Shown piece by piece: positions 42,044 to 53,490 of a stretch of 64,000 bases of DNA (its first letter is position 1; every line of letters starts with the position of its first letter). A model generated the notes under the pieces. It searched no databases, was not told where the DNA came from, and was given only the letters and a program-made list of their open reading frames with translations. The DNA comes from Hemerocallis citrina (lineage: Eukaryota > Streptophyta > Magnoliopsida > Asparagales > Asphodelaceae), in NCBI GenBank assembly GCA_017893485.1, contig CM030365.1, positions 48,977,712 through 49,041,711 of the forward strand, given 5' to 3'. The translations under genes and the position numbers were made by a program.

Positions 42044-42800
42044 TTTCTAAAGTATTTTTTATAGGGTTTTTTATATCTCTTAAAAGTTTTTCTATATTTT
42101 GGTTTATATTTTTGGAATTTTTGTTTACTTTTCTTTGTATAATTATAGTTATTATTACATCCCCAATAGTTTGGTTTTGCATCTTCACAACAAATTCTTT
42201 GTTTATATGTCCTATAGTATTTCATTGTTGCTCTAGCATCTTGGCATACTTTATCCTTATAATCTTTCACGAACTGCGTTCTATACCCTAAAGTGTCTAC
42301 TTCTGGTTTTACTTTCTCACCTATGTATGCACTATATATGTTTATACTCCATTGATCAGGTAGTTTTAGAAAGAATGAGTCCAGGATTGGACTCTTTTCT
42401 TCTTTTGTGTAATAACTATCTTGAAAATATTCTCTGAATTCACAAGCATAGTTGTCAAAATAACACATGTCACATATTTCTAAGTTGCTTAGTTTCCATC
42501 TTACTTGATTCTTTTTGTATATAGTGTGTTTTTCTCCTTTATCGTATACACTGAATTCTGTTCTTATTGCTATTTCGTAATTTGTAATTATTTCTTTTCG
42601 ACCTAAGGTTCGTTATGCTGAGGTTTCTTCAGTTCCTCTATCATCAATTGGTCATGATTTTCTTATAGTATTTCTTTCTTCTTCTTTTAGTCCATTCCAC
42701 CATTTTGCTACTACCCCTATAAAGGTGGCTTCTATAAATTTCTCAAATGCGTTTCCTGTAAGATTTTGCCTAAATCCTACTATAATGAGGACTTTACACA
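42040..42800 (-). pseudogene. Pararetrovirus coat protein core
   Basis: After a frameshift near 42800 the frame reads FRQNLTGNAFEKFIEATFIG and AKWWNGLKEEERNTIR. Stops follow, then a 142-codon frame (42468-42040) with CDMCYFDNYACEFREYF, FFLKLPDQWSINIY and a basic C-terminus (KYKPKYRKTFKRYKKPYKKY). The pattern of an aromatic-rich core, then a basic tract, then a zinc knuckle is that of caulimovirid coat proteins. Confidence 0.7.
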
Positions 42801-43394
42801 TTCTTCAATTGTCCTATCTACGTCTTTTACACAATCTAGGTCTAGCCATTCTCCATTTCCTGCTATTCTTTTTTCGTAATGTTCTGTAGGTTTATATTTT
42901 AGGGTTTTCTTTTCTTTGTCTCTTCCTAGCTGCATTTTTCTTTTTGTATTTTGCCATTTCCATGGTAATTGGTAAGGATTTTTGTTAGGTGGTGGCCTTA
43001 AGATTTCGTACATGTCATTTGAAATTTCTGAAGGTTTTGCTATAATCTTATCTTGGTCCATTTTTATTTCTTCATTTGTTATGTCTAGATTTTTCAAGGC
43101 TTCTTCTACTTCTATTGAGTTAGGATTTGCCATTAAATCTTCTATTTTCAAAATATTTATATTAAGTTTTGTTATTGCTTTTAACTCCTTCATACCTTCT
43201 TCTGTTATGCCTAATTCTTATTCTGGGTAGTCAGTTATATATCTACCTATTTCTTTTTTATTTATGATTTTTAAATCTTTTGTTATATCTCCTACGATTT
43301 CATGACCATTGTAATCTTCTTACAACTCTTGTATGTTTATCATATAAATTTTTGGGGTTATGTTAGGATTTAATGCAATTATTTCATTAGCCAT
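42780..43394 (-). pseudogene. Pararetrovirus ORF upstream of / fused to coat protein
   Basis: Starts MANEIIALNPNITPK two bases after the stop of the preceding ORF, an overlap style typical of caulimovirids. Two early stops, then a 137-codon frame (43193-42780) with KELKAITKLNINILKIEDLM and RPPPNKNPYQLPWKWQNTKR. It probably forms the N-terminal part of the coat polyprotein. No catalytic motif. Confidence 0.5.
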
Positions 43395-43396
43395 AC

Positions 43397-43620
43397 TTAA
43401 CCTGTTATTTTGTATGCTAGTAGGTGTTGGTAATACCAACTTACTTCTTCGTTTCTGTAATCTAATACTCTGTATGCTATCCTTTTTTGTATTTCTTTAG
43501 GTAGTTTATTAGTTACTTTTCTTGTTAGTAACAAGTATTCTAATATTTCTCTATTAGCAATATGTTTCCTTTCTATTAATCTTTTATCAATTTTCTATGA
43601 AATATCCAGCTTTTATAAGA
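43397..43620 (-). pseudogene. Pararetrovirus small ORF, 3' part
   Basis: An open frame ending at the TAA 43399-43397, with KRLIERKHIANREILEYLLL and KLPKEIQKRIAYRVL. Helical, basic, no recognised domain. Its 5' part is missing or decayed at the edge of the integrated copy. Confidence 0.45.
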
Positions 43621-43719
43621 ATAAGAGATATTATAGTTTATAATTTCTAAAGTAGGGTTATATAGAAAATTTTATTTTTAGGTTATTATATTAATAGGGT
43701 TAGTTAGTTATAATATTTT

Positions 43720-43858
43720 GTAAAAGTGGGTCATTTGGCTAAATATTTTTGTAACTGGGTCGTTTGGCTAAATGTTTTTGAAATTGGGTAGTTTGGCTAA
43801 ATATTTGTTGAAAGTTAGTAAGGTTAGCTCAAAATATTTCTACTCAAAATATTTCTAC
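43720..43858. repeat. Inverted repeat flanking the pararetrovirus, right arm
   Basis: Three tandem copies of a unit like GGGTCATTTGGCTAAATATTT, inverted relative to 35958-36055, ending in duplicated CTCAAAATATTTCTA. Confidence 0.55.
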
Positions 43859-44408
43859 ATTTATTTTGTATGTTGCCACATTGTATTCGTTTTTTTTATC
43901 AAATAAGATGGTACAATTTAAAGGTGATTTATGTTGACTTCTAACCCAAATTTAAAACTACTAATTAAACAACATATTGTACCCAATCCTGTTTTTTTTC
44001 CCCCAACACCAACTACTTTTTAATTTTATTATTATTTTTTGTTTCTGATCACCCTACACAGTCTTAGAGTACAAAAGATATAAAAGAAAATGAAGTAAAC
44101 CATAGGAGGGAGAAAAGAAGGGAAAAAAAAAACAGCCGAAAGATCTCTACAACTTGTGAAAAAAAAAGGAAACCATATCGAGAATCACATTTTATGTATG
44201 CAACAAGACAATCACTTTTCTAGCTCCCTATTATTACTGAATACATGTAAAGAAGCATGAACATTAATAGCTAAAATCCTATACTGATTCATTGGTCAAA
44301 AGCTCTTCTATGGTATTAACTTTTAAGCCTGCATATAATCAGCTATTCTCTTCAAATTAACAAATTGTCAGCAGCAGCAGCAGACAAGGAACTTAGATAA
44401 GAAGAAGT
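43859..44408. other. Unassigned AT-rich sequence
   Basis: No gene or element end recognised. A short CAG run near 44369-44380. Confidence 0.6.
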
Positions 44409-44567
44409 TGTTAGATATTATATTAGGTATAATATTATGAGAGAGAATAGTTTAGTCCCATATGTATATGTATTGGTTTAGTGTTCCATTTTCTCTTATA
44501 CATAGCAGACATATTGTATTCAGTTTATTCAATTCAACAATCAATAATAAATCCAATTATTCTATCA
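44409..44567 (+). mobile_element. Short copia-type LTR, 159 bp
   Basis: TGTTAGATATT...TCTATCA, directly followed by TGGTATCAGAGCC at 44568-44580, the tRNA-iMet primer site used by plant copia elements. So this is a 5' LTR in plus orientation. No matching 3' LTR is visible before the chromovirus LTR at 45795. Confidence 0.85.
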
Positions 44568-44580
44568 TGGTATCAGAGCC
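44568..44580 (+). other. tRNA-iMet primer-binding site of the copia remnant
   Basis: TGGTATCAGAGCC directly after the LTR end. Confidence 0.9.
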
Positions 44581-45794
44581 TCTAATCCTATAAGGCCTAT
44601 ACTATTTTCTATCATCGTCATCGAGCTGGAATGATTTTCGTCTTCATCGGAATCACTCTACCTCCCAACATCTCTCTCCCAATCAAGTCTCCAAAATCCT
44701 AGCCGTCATCAAACAACAAGATCAAAAAACCCTAGCTATCATCTCATATCTCTCAAACCCTAATCCCAAATCTCCAAAAATCAAAACCCTTCTCAAACAC
44801 AAACCCTAGCCGCCACAGCAAGCGGCTACACCTACAACTTCAACAACAACCACCAATCACGGCGCCACCATCAACACCATGACCTCCAATTACTCCGGCG
44901 ACACCACCACCAACTCCATCAACAACAATCACCCCGTACTCCGCCGCCGCAGTACGGCGTCGCCCCATCCCAATAGTTTTGAATTTCTCCCAAAAATCTC
45001 TACTTTGCACCATGATGCAGCCCAATGGATCCCAAATTCAGCATCAGCAGCAACAGCCATGGCTGATGATGGCTCCGCCTCCGCTGCCACGGTCCAGTGC
45101 CGTCCCATTGCCGCCTCTCCGATCGACACTGCCTCTCTGATCAACACTGCCTTTGCCAAACTCGCCCTCTCCCTCAAATCCCGTCTTAAAACCCTACCTT
45201 TACTAGATCCGACCTCCTTTCCCTCCTCAACTCCTTCTTCAACAAGGCCACCCTCAAAGTGGGGGCCATCGCTCCCTCGGGACCCTACTTCACCCTTGCC
45301 GCCATCGACCACCTCGGCTTCCTTCTCAGCTACGACGTCTCGAGCCTGATCGCCAAAAACTGCCTCCTGTTCGACCTCTGGATGTTCTTCAAACCCCATA
45401 CCCTATCTCTAAATTCCATACCCGACTCGTATCCTATTGCAGATATTACCCAAAACCCATTTTTCTTCTACTCGAAATCTAAACCCCCCACCCGTTTTCT
45501 GTTTCCAAAAAAAAAAAAAAATCTTTCTTGCACGTCCGTTAGCTTCTACAGTGTTTGTCAGCAAACTCACACTAAGTTTGAGATGGGGAGATATAAACAT
45601 CATCACAGTTCTCAGTTCAGGGGGAGATATAAACATCATCACAGTTCTCAGTTCAGGGACAATTCTTAAGTCAGGGGAGTCACTTCCTTCCATAACATAC
45701 GACAATTCTCAAGTCAGGAATGAGATCTCAACATGCGTCAATAGTGCGCCACTTCCTTCCACAACATACGAAAATTCTCAAGTCAAGGGTGAGA
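44581..45794 (+). pseudogene. Internal region of the copia-like remnant
   Basis: Pyrimidine-rich leader, then open frames with Pro/Ser-rich translations. One stretch (from about 45200 to 45430, frames shifted once) reads RSDLLSLLNSFFNKATLKVG and FTLAAIDHLGFLLSYDVSSL, which looks like ordinary protein but which I do not recognise; it could be a captured host fragment. Near 45560-45600 the frame ends SKLTLSLRWGDI, resembling the very end of copia pol, next to a purine-rich GAGATGGGGAGA. A 36-bp direct repeat (GGGGAGATATAAACATCATC...) follows at about 45585-45656. No gag, protease, integrase or RT is present. Confidence 0.45.
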
Positions 45795-47958
45795 TGTAGT
45801 ACCCCATATTTTTAAATATAATTTTAAAGGTTTATAAATGAATTAAAATGAATTTTTGGGTGATTTAATAGATACTTTTTGAAGAATTATCTTTTTACAC
45901 GTACAAAACACGTGCAAATATTTTCTTGAGAAGTTCAAAAGCCAAAATTTCTTCATGGAAAATCATAATTTATTATTTGGGATTTAATTGTAATTTTTCT
46001 AGATTTTTCTGATATTTATTGGATCTATTAAGAAAAAGAAGGATCTTTTTGCCAAATTGTTATTTTGAGGGGTGAAAGGGCAAATTTATTTTCTGGACTT
46101 TTCAAACAGTGCCGGCTGGAAATAAGGTATCTATTTACTTTTTAAATCACAATTTAATTGGTTTATATCAAGTTTCCAAGTATAGGGATCTATTTATGTA
46201 AAGTTATATTTTTAAGAGGTTATTTTGCAAATGTGTTTAAAAACCCTAAAATCCTCAATTTCCGGCTTATTTAAAAAGAAGTTCAGCCGTCTTTCGCTGC
46301 ACAACACAAGAGTTTTATTATTTTTTGGAGATTTAAGGAAGGGATCTTGGATTTCGCAAAAGAAAGGTTTTCTTACCAGATTTTCTTCATTCGAGGTGAG
46401 TGATTTGTTGTGTTTTATTTTCTTTTGTGCATGTTGTATGTGAGTGACTTGTTTGTTTGTTTGTTTGTTTGTTTTTTTGATTTGTGTATGTTGTATGCGA
46501 ATGAGATGAATATTTGATTGATCTTGGATGTTGAATTTCATCAACTAGAAAGCATGTTTAGGGTTTGAGTATGAATATGTACATGATGAAATGGATGGAT
46601 GGATGAAAAATTGGATCTTGTGAAACCCTAATTGTTTGTAAATAAAATGGTATGTGGGTAGGCTATTTCTTTTGGATCAATGTTGGATTGATTGAATATG
46701 GTGAATTTTATGCATAAATCTAATAAAGATGAGACTTTTATTACTTTTGAGTATTTGTTGAACACAAATTTGATATGGTGATGCTACAAATTGATTATAG
46801 TTGTGAGTTGTAGTAGTAATTCAGTTTTGAGAAATTTGAAAGGAAAAGTATGAATCAAGAGATCATGACATGAAAATCGAACATAGAAATTTAGTTAAGT
46901 TGAGGAAATATACCCAATTTGGGAATTTTCTTTGAGATTTTGATATTTATATGGTTTGGATCTGAATACGAAACTATTTCAGTGATCAATAAATTTTTTA
47001 AGAAACTCTATTTCGACTATATGCACAATCCATGTTTTAACCGGAAGAAATCAACAAAATCTCTATTTTTATAAATTCAAGTAGTTCTGATTTAGTTTCA
47101 TGGACTATTATATGTCCTACAAGTTGTATTTGATCATATAAGAAATAAGCTTTTCGTAGAAATCGTTTTCATAAAGTAAAACTACGTATCGGTTGAAATG
47201 TGCACAACCAAAAGTATGCAGTCTGTAGGTCGACAGTCGACTGGTATGACTTCTCAGTCGACCGACACGACCTAGCTGCAATGTTCTCTATTTTTTCTTG
47301 AAATCTCGTTCTGGACAGTCGACTGATGACTTTTACAGTCGACTGGTACCACTTAAAATTATTTTCTCTACAGTTATTGTAATTTTTCTCTCTGGACAGT
47401 CAACCTATACCTTTTACAATCGACTGCTATACTTAGAATTATTTTCTTTAAAAACCATGGAATTTTCTTTCTGGACAGTCAACTTACGCTTGTCTATAGT
47501 CGACTGTTACTGATATATCTTTATATTTTGAATGTTCTTTTAAATGATTTATTCTCTAAATGTGTTAATCTATAACTTACTATTCTATACTTTATCTTCT
47601 ACTGAACATATGCTTTCAAGTTGTTTTGACTGAGCAATTCATATTGGAAGATTGGTTTGGATATTTGAGTGTGAGTCTCTAGAGGGTGCGTGTGACCTTA
47701 GTATATCGGCAGTTGAGATATTTATGTTTGGGCCTATTGAGGCATTTAGTTGATCAGTTGTTTGAGTTAAGTCCGGTAGGGTACACCAACTCTAGAAGAT
47801 TCGTTAAGTAATTAAATAACCAAAAAAATGATAAGGACGGGCACTAGTGGTGATATGATGAATGAGAACTTGGGTTATGGACCTCAGTATGGCTTGCGGT
47901 GTGAGATAATCCACAGAATTATCCAGGTGTGAGTGAAATAGTCTCCGGAATTACTTGT
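45795..47958 (+). mobile_element. Outer Tekay-like element, 5' LTR, first part
   Basis: Begins TGTAGTACCCC, the inverse of the LTR end GGGGGGCTACA at 59611-59621. Interrupted at 47958 by the inner element and resumed at 58786. A total LTR length of about 3.0 kb matches the other long LTRs. Holds a GTCGAC palindrome cluster at 47229-47504. No coding potential. Confidence 0.85.
47229..47504. repeat. GTCGAC palindrome cluster, outer LTR
   Basis: Exact GTCGAC at 47229, 47236, 47257, 47318, 47338 and 47499, mostly within (A/C)AGTCGACTG, plus one-off versions (for example GTCAAC at about 47399 and 47479). A random 276-bp stretch is expected to hold about 0.07. Confidence 0.9.
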
Positions 47959-49295
47959 TGTAACGCCCCGAATTCCAAATACAACTGAATTCGAGAGTTC
48001 TACAGGATCTTTTCGTCTCATTCGATACAATTTTACAAGGAATTGAAACTTTCCACTATACATCAGAGTTACAAGAGATTTTACACTTTATATTTTACAA
48101 CGGAAACATATACATCAATAATTTACAAATAATGATAGCGGAAGCAATTATAACATTATACAAAAGATGCAACAATAAATGATAATCTTTGAGCATCAGT
48201 TCTCCTTTAACCTTTACCTAGCCAATTATCCTGCATATAAAACTGTGGGTACGTCAGTTTATTCAACCGACGATAATTATACATGGCCATCCTCTCTATG
48301 CCAGGAATAGTATAACGATTCTCATTTCTTAACAAATCACAAACTTGTTCACATATCAAAATAAGGGAAAATCTTAATGATGTCGTGTTGTGATTGTGCA
48401 CTTAGTCCTTAATGCAGTCATTTATATTATATGACACTAATGCACACTTGTTCGGATTCTAGGCATCCCATACTACATAGGTCCGAGGGCAAGCCTCCTA
48501 TTCGTTCTTCATCTTTATAGGGTTCAATCCCTCGTCATGTCTTACTCTACTACTGTAACTACAGTAAGTATCCTAGATGATCTATAAGTACAAGCTCGTG
48601 TACAGAAAACCTGGAGGGGAATCTCACGCCATGTCTTGACTCATCAAGCATGCATTCTGTGGCAATTCAGCCTCCTTCATGGTACACGATTCTCTTGCAG
48701 TCACCAAACATCCCACAAGTATGGCTAAAGTCCGATCATTACTAGTAGTGCCCACGCCATGTCTTGACTCATCAAGCATGCATTCTGTGGCTCACACCCG
48801 CACCGTAAACTCTAGCTCTCATACTTGTGTTTTTCTCTCACTTTCATCACATCTCCACTATTTACTAATCCTTAGTTTTTATTCGAATCATGAACAAAAT
48901 CAAAGCTCTAGAGTTAGCCTCTCCACTAAACCGGACTTATTCATTCATTCAACGTGACCAACCTTGGTCTTTCATTTCAATTCATTTCATTTCTTTCCAA
49001 TTGCCGGGGGAGACTTAGCTACTCTTTTGTTTCAATTCAAATTCACAACTTCCAACATTGAGCATTACTAGCTCATAAGTTCATTTTTCATAATCATAAT
49101 AGATTTTCTTTTTCATGTTCATAGCCTTCACATTCATACAACTTTCACAAATTCTAATAAATGATTCACTTCATGTAAATTCATGCAAGGACAAATAGAG
49201 TTTACCGACATAACCAATGATTCAACATAAGATTCATAACCTTCATCATAAAAATAAATCATAGAATTTCTGATATACCAAAAGTACTCTGAATA

Positions 49296-49868
49296 GTCGA
49301 CTTAGAGCTCATCCAGTCGACTTGTTCAGTCAAATAAACTTCTTCAATAATTTCTCGGAAGATTCGACTGCTGCACATGGTCAGTCGGCTGTTCCGCAGC
49401 GCCCAAAATCTCAATTATCATTTACAGGGGAGTCGACTGACATTCATACCAGTCGCCTGTCTTGGGTAGTTCAACTATACAACTTTTCATGTTCAGTACA
49501 GTCGACTGTTACATGCATTCGGTCGACTGAACAGGGTTAATTTCAAATTAAGGGATCATCTCTTTATTCTGTTCTTCAATAAGCACACATCATTTTTGTC
49601 ACACTACAATATGTACATTGTCCACACGACCATGTGATTCTTATCTGTTTATCAACATCACAACATAGTTTTCAATTAAAAGTAAATTTCACATAACTAG
49701 TACAATTCTGATCACACACTTGTCTTTTCCTCATTACTTGTCTACAGAGTTAAGTATCAATTCCAAACTTAGCATGCTAGGATATCAACATGCATCATTT
49801 CATGGAATTTCAATCTGTACATAATTTATATTTCTCGTGTCAGTCGACTGCTCATATTATCGGTCGAC
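49296..49868. repeat. GTCGAC palindrome cluster, inner 3' LTR
   Basis: Exact GTCGAC at 49296, 49316, 49432, 49501, 49522, 49843 and 49863, plus variants (GTCGGC, GTCGCC, TTCGAC). The same sites recur in the 5' LTR. Confidence 0.9.
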
Positions 49869-50254
49869 TGTACGGGTCGTTTCCAGTTTTCTAGATATCA
49901 TTATTTCTTTATCAATCATTCACATTTTCTGCATTATATATAGCATAAAAAGATTTCAATTAAGCGGTCATTTTATCACTTCAGTCTACACACGCATACA
50001 CAATTCAAACTCAATTCTAACATGAATTCTATTCTAGAAGTCATTAGAAACACCCACCTTATTGATGAAAAACGAAATCCAGTAAAAGCCTTCTAGTGTG
50101 ATAATGTGTCTTCTCCTTCTTGCTCCTTGCCAATCCGAGAATCCTTCTGCACTGATGACCGGCCTCCAAGGTACACACACTCACAACTCTCTAAAAAATA
50201 TCTTTCTCTTTCAATGGATCTTTAATGAAGAAGACAATGGAGGGGGGGGGGGGG

Positions 50255-50262
50255 TATTTATA
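50255..50262 (-). promoter_or_regulatory. TATA box of the inner element, 3' LTR copy
   Basis: Minus strand TATAAATA, followed by a C-run. About 520 bp from the LTR start, so the rest of the LTR would be transcribed leader. Also at 58261-58268 in the 5' LTR. Confidence 0.55.
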
Positions 50263-50779
50263 CTACATCCTTGGTGAAGTGGAGGGTTAGGATTTAGTAG
50301 ATGGTTATGAGATGGAAGGCTAGGATGAGAGTAGGAGCTGTAATAACTACCCTCAACTAAGTAACCACCCCTACACTATCTCCACCTCTTCCAAAAAACC
50401 GGCCAAGGAGAAATAGTGTGCAATGCACACCATGTTGCATGCACGTGCTACTCTAGTCTCCATATAAAAACTTGTACATATGCATTTTATAAAAAAATAA
50501 TCTTTTGAAAGATGTTTACCTTACAAGTTGTTATTAAAAGAATTAATTTATGCGCTTAAATTGCTGGGCCAAACTAATAGTTTTTACCAAAATAAATAAA
50601 TTAGATTTTGGGCTTAAGTTTATTTGAACAAAGGCCTTTATAAAAATAATTTAACAAACATATATACATATGATTATACTCATCATTCATTATAAAATTT
50701 CATATTGCGAAAAAAATGGCACGTGCACACTACGTGCAAAATAAATAATTTTTTATAAATGAAAAATCGGGGCATTACA

Positions 50780-50793
50780 ACACTCCCTCCTTA
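50780..50793 (-). other. Polypurine tract of the inner element
   Basis: Minus strand AAGGAGGGAGTGT immediately before the 3' LTR start. Confidence 0.8.
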
Positions 50794-50886
50794 GAATAGT
50801 TCCGTCCCCGGAACTACAGTCAAGAGTGAGAAACAAAACACAAACACTCATAACAAGCACAAGAAAAAAAATATACAAAATACAAC

Positions 50887-51690
50887 TCAAGCAAAAAGCT
50901 CAGGATAGTCCTTCAACATCCTCTCCTCAGACTCCCAAGTAGCCTCTTCAACCAAATGGTTTCTCCAGACTACCTTGACCATCGGTATTGTCTTATTCCT
51001 TAAGACTTTCTCTCGACGGTCAACAATCTCGACAGGAGACTCGATGTAATTGAGATCCAACTGCAAACCTTCCGGCACTTCAGGCAAATGATGACTCGGA
51101 TCTGGAATATAACCTCTCAGGATAGACACATGAAAGACATTGTGCACCTGAGATAACTCTTCCGGTAACTCAAGCCGGTAAGCAGTTTTCCCGATCCTTT
51201 TCAATATCTTGTACGGGCCTATAAACCTCGGGGATAACTTCCTGCCTTTGCCAAATCGAATCACACCTTTACTGGGGGATACTTTTAGAAAGACGAAGTC
51301 ACCGACCTCAAATTCAAGGTCCCTTCTCCGGTTGTCTGCGTAGCTTTTCTGCCTGCTCTGAGCTTCTACCAACCTTTTCATGATCAGATCAATCTTCTCA
51401 GAGGTTTGCTGCACAAGCTCAGGACCAAACAACTGACGCTCCCCAACTTCAAACCAACAAACAGGTGTTCTGCACTTCCTGCCATACAGAGCTTCGTACG
51501 GTGCCATCCCAATGCTAGTATGAAAATTGTTGTTGTAGGCAAACTCTACCAAAGGTAAATGCCTTTCCCAACTGCCTCCAAAGTCTAGTACACAACACCG
51601 AAGCATATCCTTAAGGATACGATTGACTCTCTCGGTCTGCCCATCGGTCTGGGGATGAAAAGCAGTGCTGAAATCTGTCTTGGTACCCAA
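50887..51690 (-). pseudogene. Inner element integrase C-terminal half and chromodomain
   Basis: A 267-codon frame. Catalytic glutamate region FHPQTDGQTERVNRILKDML, then EFAYNNNFHTSIGMAPYEAL, a GPY/F module (PRFIGPYKILKRIGKTAYRL), a spacer, and a chromodomain-like end (ILDRREK-type VDRREKVLRNKTIPMVKVVW, EATWESEERM). The chromodomain would direct integration to heterochromatin. It is separated from the N-terminal half by a stop (51733-51735 region). Confidence 0.9.
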
Positions 51691-51735
51691 AGCTGTCTGA
51701 AGACTCCTCCAGAAATACGAAGTAAACCGCGCATC

Positions 51736-52359
51736 TCAGTCAGACACAATAGTTAACGGAACACCATGAAGCCGGACGATCTCGCCAACATACAACTCAG
51801 CTAACTTGTCCATTGAAGCAGTGAGTTTCATCGCCAAAAAGTGAGCGGACTTGGTTAGTCGATTGACTATAACCCAAATCACATCATTGCCTTTAGGACT
51901 CTTAGGCAATCTCGTAATGAAATCCATACTGATGTTATCCCACTTCCATTCCGGAATAGGTAACGGTTGTAATAGACCTCCGGGTCTCTGATTCTCGGCT
52001 TTGACTTGCTGACAAACCTCACACTTCGCCACAAATTCAGCCACATTCCACTTCAAACCTGACCACCAGAAATGCGGTTTAATGTCTCTGTACATCTTAG
52101 TACTCCCAGGATGTACCGACAAAAGAGTAGCATGCGCCTCCTGAAGAATACTCTCTTTCAGGTCCGCCTGATTTGGAACACATAGCCTCTCTCCAAACCA
52201 CAACACTCCATCCTTGATTTGAAATTCGGGCAACCTGCCAGCACTAACCTGCTCCTTCATCTCCAAGATATCAGCATTAACCTCCTGACTTGCAATGATC
52301 CTTGCATTCAAAGTAGGCTGAAGCCTCAACTGAGCTAAAGATGCTCCCAATCCTTGCAA
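51736..52359 (-). pseudogene. Inner element integrase N-terminal half
   Basis: Zinc HHCC region ([29 protein letters not shown]), then the core with [20 protein letters not shown]. The first catalytic aspartate is replaced: [12 protein letters not shown] where the outer element has VIVDRVTKSAHF. The frame ends in TGA after IVSD, at a codon that is CGA (Arg) in the outer element. Confidence 0.9.
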
Positions 52360-52377
52360 GACAACTTCAATACCTGC

Positions 52378-53076
52378 TCAGTCCAATTTCTCAATCAGAT
52401 GCTTCTGAGTTGTAATCAAACTGGATTTACTGCTCTTGCGACTAAGTGCATCAGCAACAACATTAGCTTTTCCAGGATGATACTTGATCTCAGGTCGCAT
52501 GTCCTCAAGCACTTCCAACCATTTCTGCTGCCTCAAATTCAGATCCTTCTGTTGATATATGTACTTCAAACTCTTGTGGTCCGTGTACATGTTCAATTTC
52601 TCCACGTAGTGTCTCCATTGCTTTAAAGCAAAGATAATCGTGGCCAACTCCAGATCATGAGTCGGATAATTATTCTCATGCAGTCGTAGTTGCCTAGACC
52701 CATAAGCGATTACTCTTCTCTCTTGCATTAAGATACAACCAAGCCCACGATGTGAAGCATCGCTGTAAACATCATACTCAACACCCCTTCTAGGCAAAGC
52801 CAAAATAGGTGCAGTAGTCAGTTTCTCTTTCAACTCTTGAAAGCTCGCCTCACATTGCTCAGTCCACTTGAAGTTCACATTCTTCTTGGTCAGTCCAGTA
52901 AGCGGCACGGTTATCTGAGCATAACCTTGAATGAACCTCCTGTAATATCCAGTCAATCCAAGGAAACTCCTGACTTCCTTCACTGTAGTAGGCTTAGCCC
53001 AATCTCTCACTGCATCTATCTTTTGAGGGTCAGTTGCCACTCCCTCCTTAGAAAGGATGTGACCTAGGAATGCCAC
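52378..53076 (-). pseudogene. Inner element RNase H and RT connection
   Basis: A 232-codon frame: FLGHILSKEGVATDPQKIDA (end of RT), [20 protein letters not shown], the RNase H aspartates in [55 protein letters not shown] and GKANVVADALSRK. The RNase H catalytic residues D, E, D, D are all visible. Stops bound both ends (53083-53085 and 52375-52377). Confidence 0.9.
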
Positions 53077-53085
53077 TTCAGATTT

Positions 53086-53436
53086 TCAAAAATCACACTT
53101 GGATAGCTTGGCATACAACTCCTGCTCTCGAAGCTTCTCCAAAACTGCTGCCAAAAGCTCAGTGTGCTCCTCCTCCGACTTGGAGTACACGAGAATATCG
53201 TCGATAAACACCACGACGAAAGAATCAATGAACGGCCTCAGAACTCTGTTCATCAAATCTATGAAGATTGCTGGTGCATTTGTCACTCCAAATGGCATAA
53301 CTAAGAATTCGTAATGCCCATATCGAGTTCTAAATGTAGTTTTGTGCACATCTTCAGCTTTCACTCGAACTTGGTGATATCCTGATCGAAGATCTATTTT
53401 GGAGAAAACAGCTGCTCCTTGTAGACGATCGAACAA
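53086..53436 (-). pseudogene. Inner element reverse transcriptase core
   Basis: A 116-codon frame with [15 protein letters not shown] (first catalytic aspartate), [15 protein letters not shown] and [19 protein letters not shown] (intact DD box). It ends at a TGA where the outer copy's CEFW-type Trp codon (TGG) lies. Confidence 0.92.
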
Positions 53437-53490
53437 GTCATCAATTCGGGGAATAGGATACTTATTCTGAACAGTGACCTTATTCAGCTT

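Larger units (their letters stand above)
36240..43640 (-). mobile_element. Endogenous pararetrovirus (Caulimoviridae-like), about 7.4 kb
   Basis: The minus strand carries coat protein with zinc knuckle, movement protein, aspartic protease, RT and RNase H in one direction, with no integrase and no LTRs. This is the gene set of a caulimovirid. A TATA box, polyA signal and tRNA-Met-like primer site lie between the last ORF and the next small ORF, as in the intergenic region of the circular viral genome. The copy is therefore close to a full, circularly permuted genome. Many stops and frameshifts show it is old and not functional. Coat-before-movement order recalls Cavemovirus/Solendovirus. The genus is not assigned. 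Confidence 0.85.
47959..50779 (-). mobile_element. Inner element 3' LTR
   Basis: Minus strand TGTAATGCCCCGA...GGGGCGTTACA. Nearly identical to 55969-58785 by eye, with scattered substitutions. A TATAAATA (minus, plus 50255-50262) lies next to a run of 13 G on the plus strand; the 5' LTR has 9 G. Confidence 0.92.
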
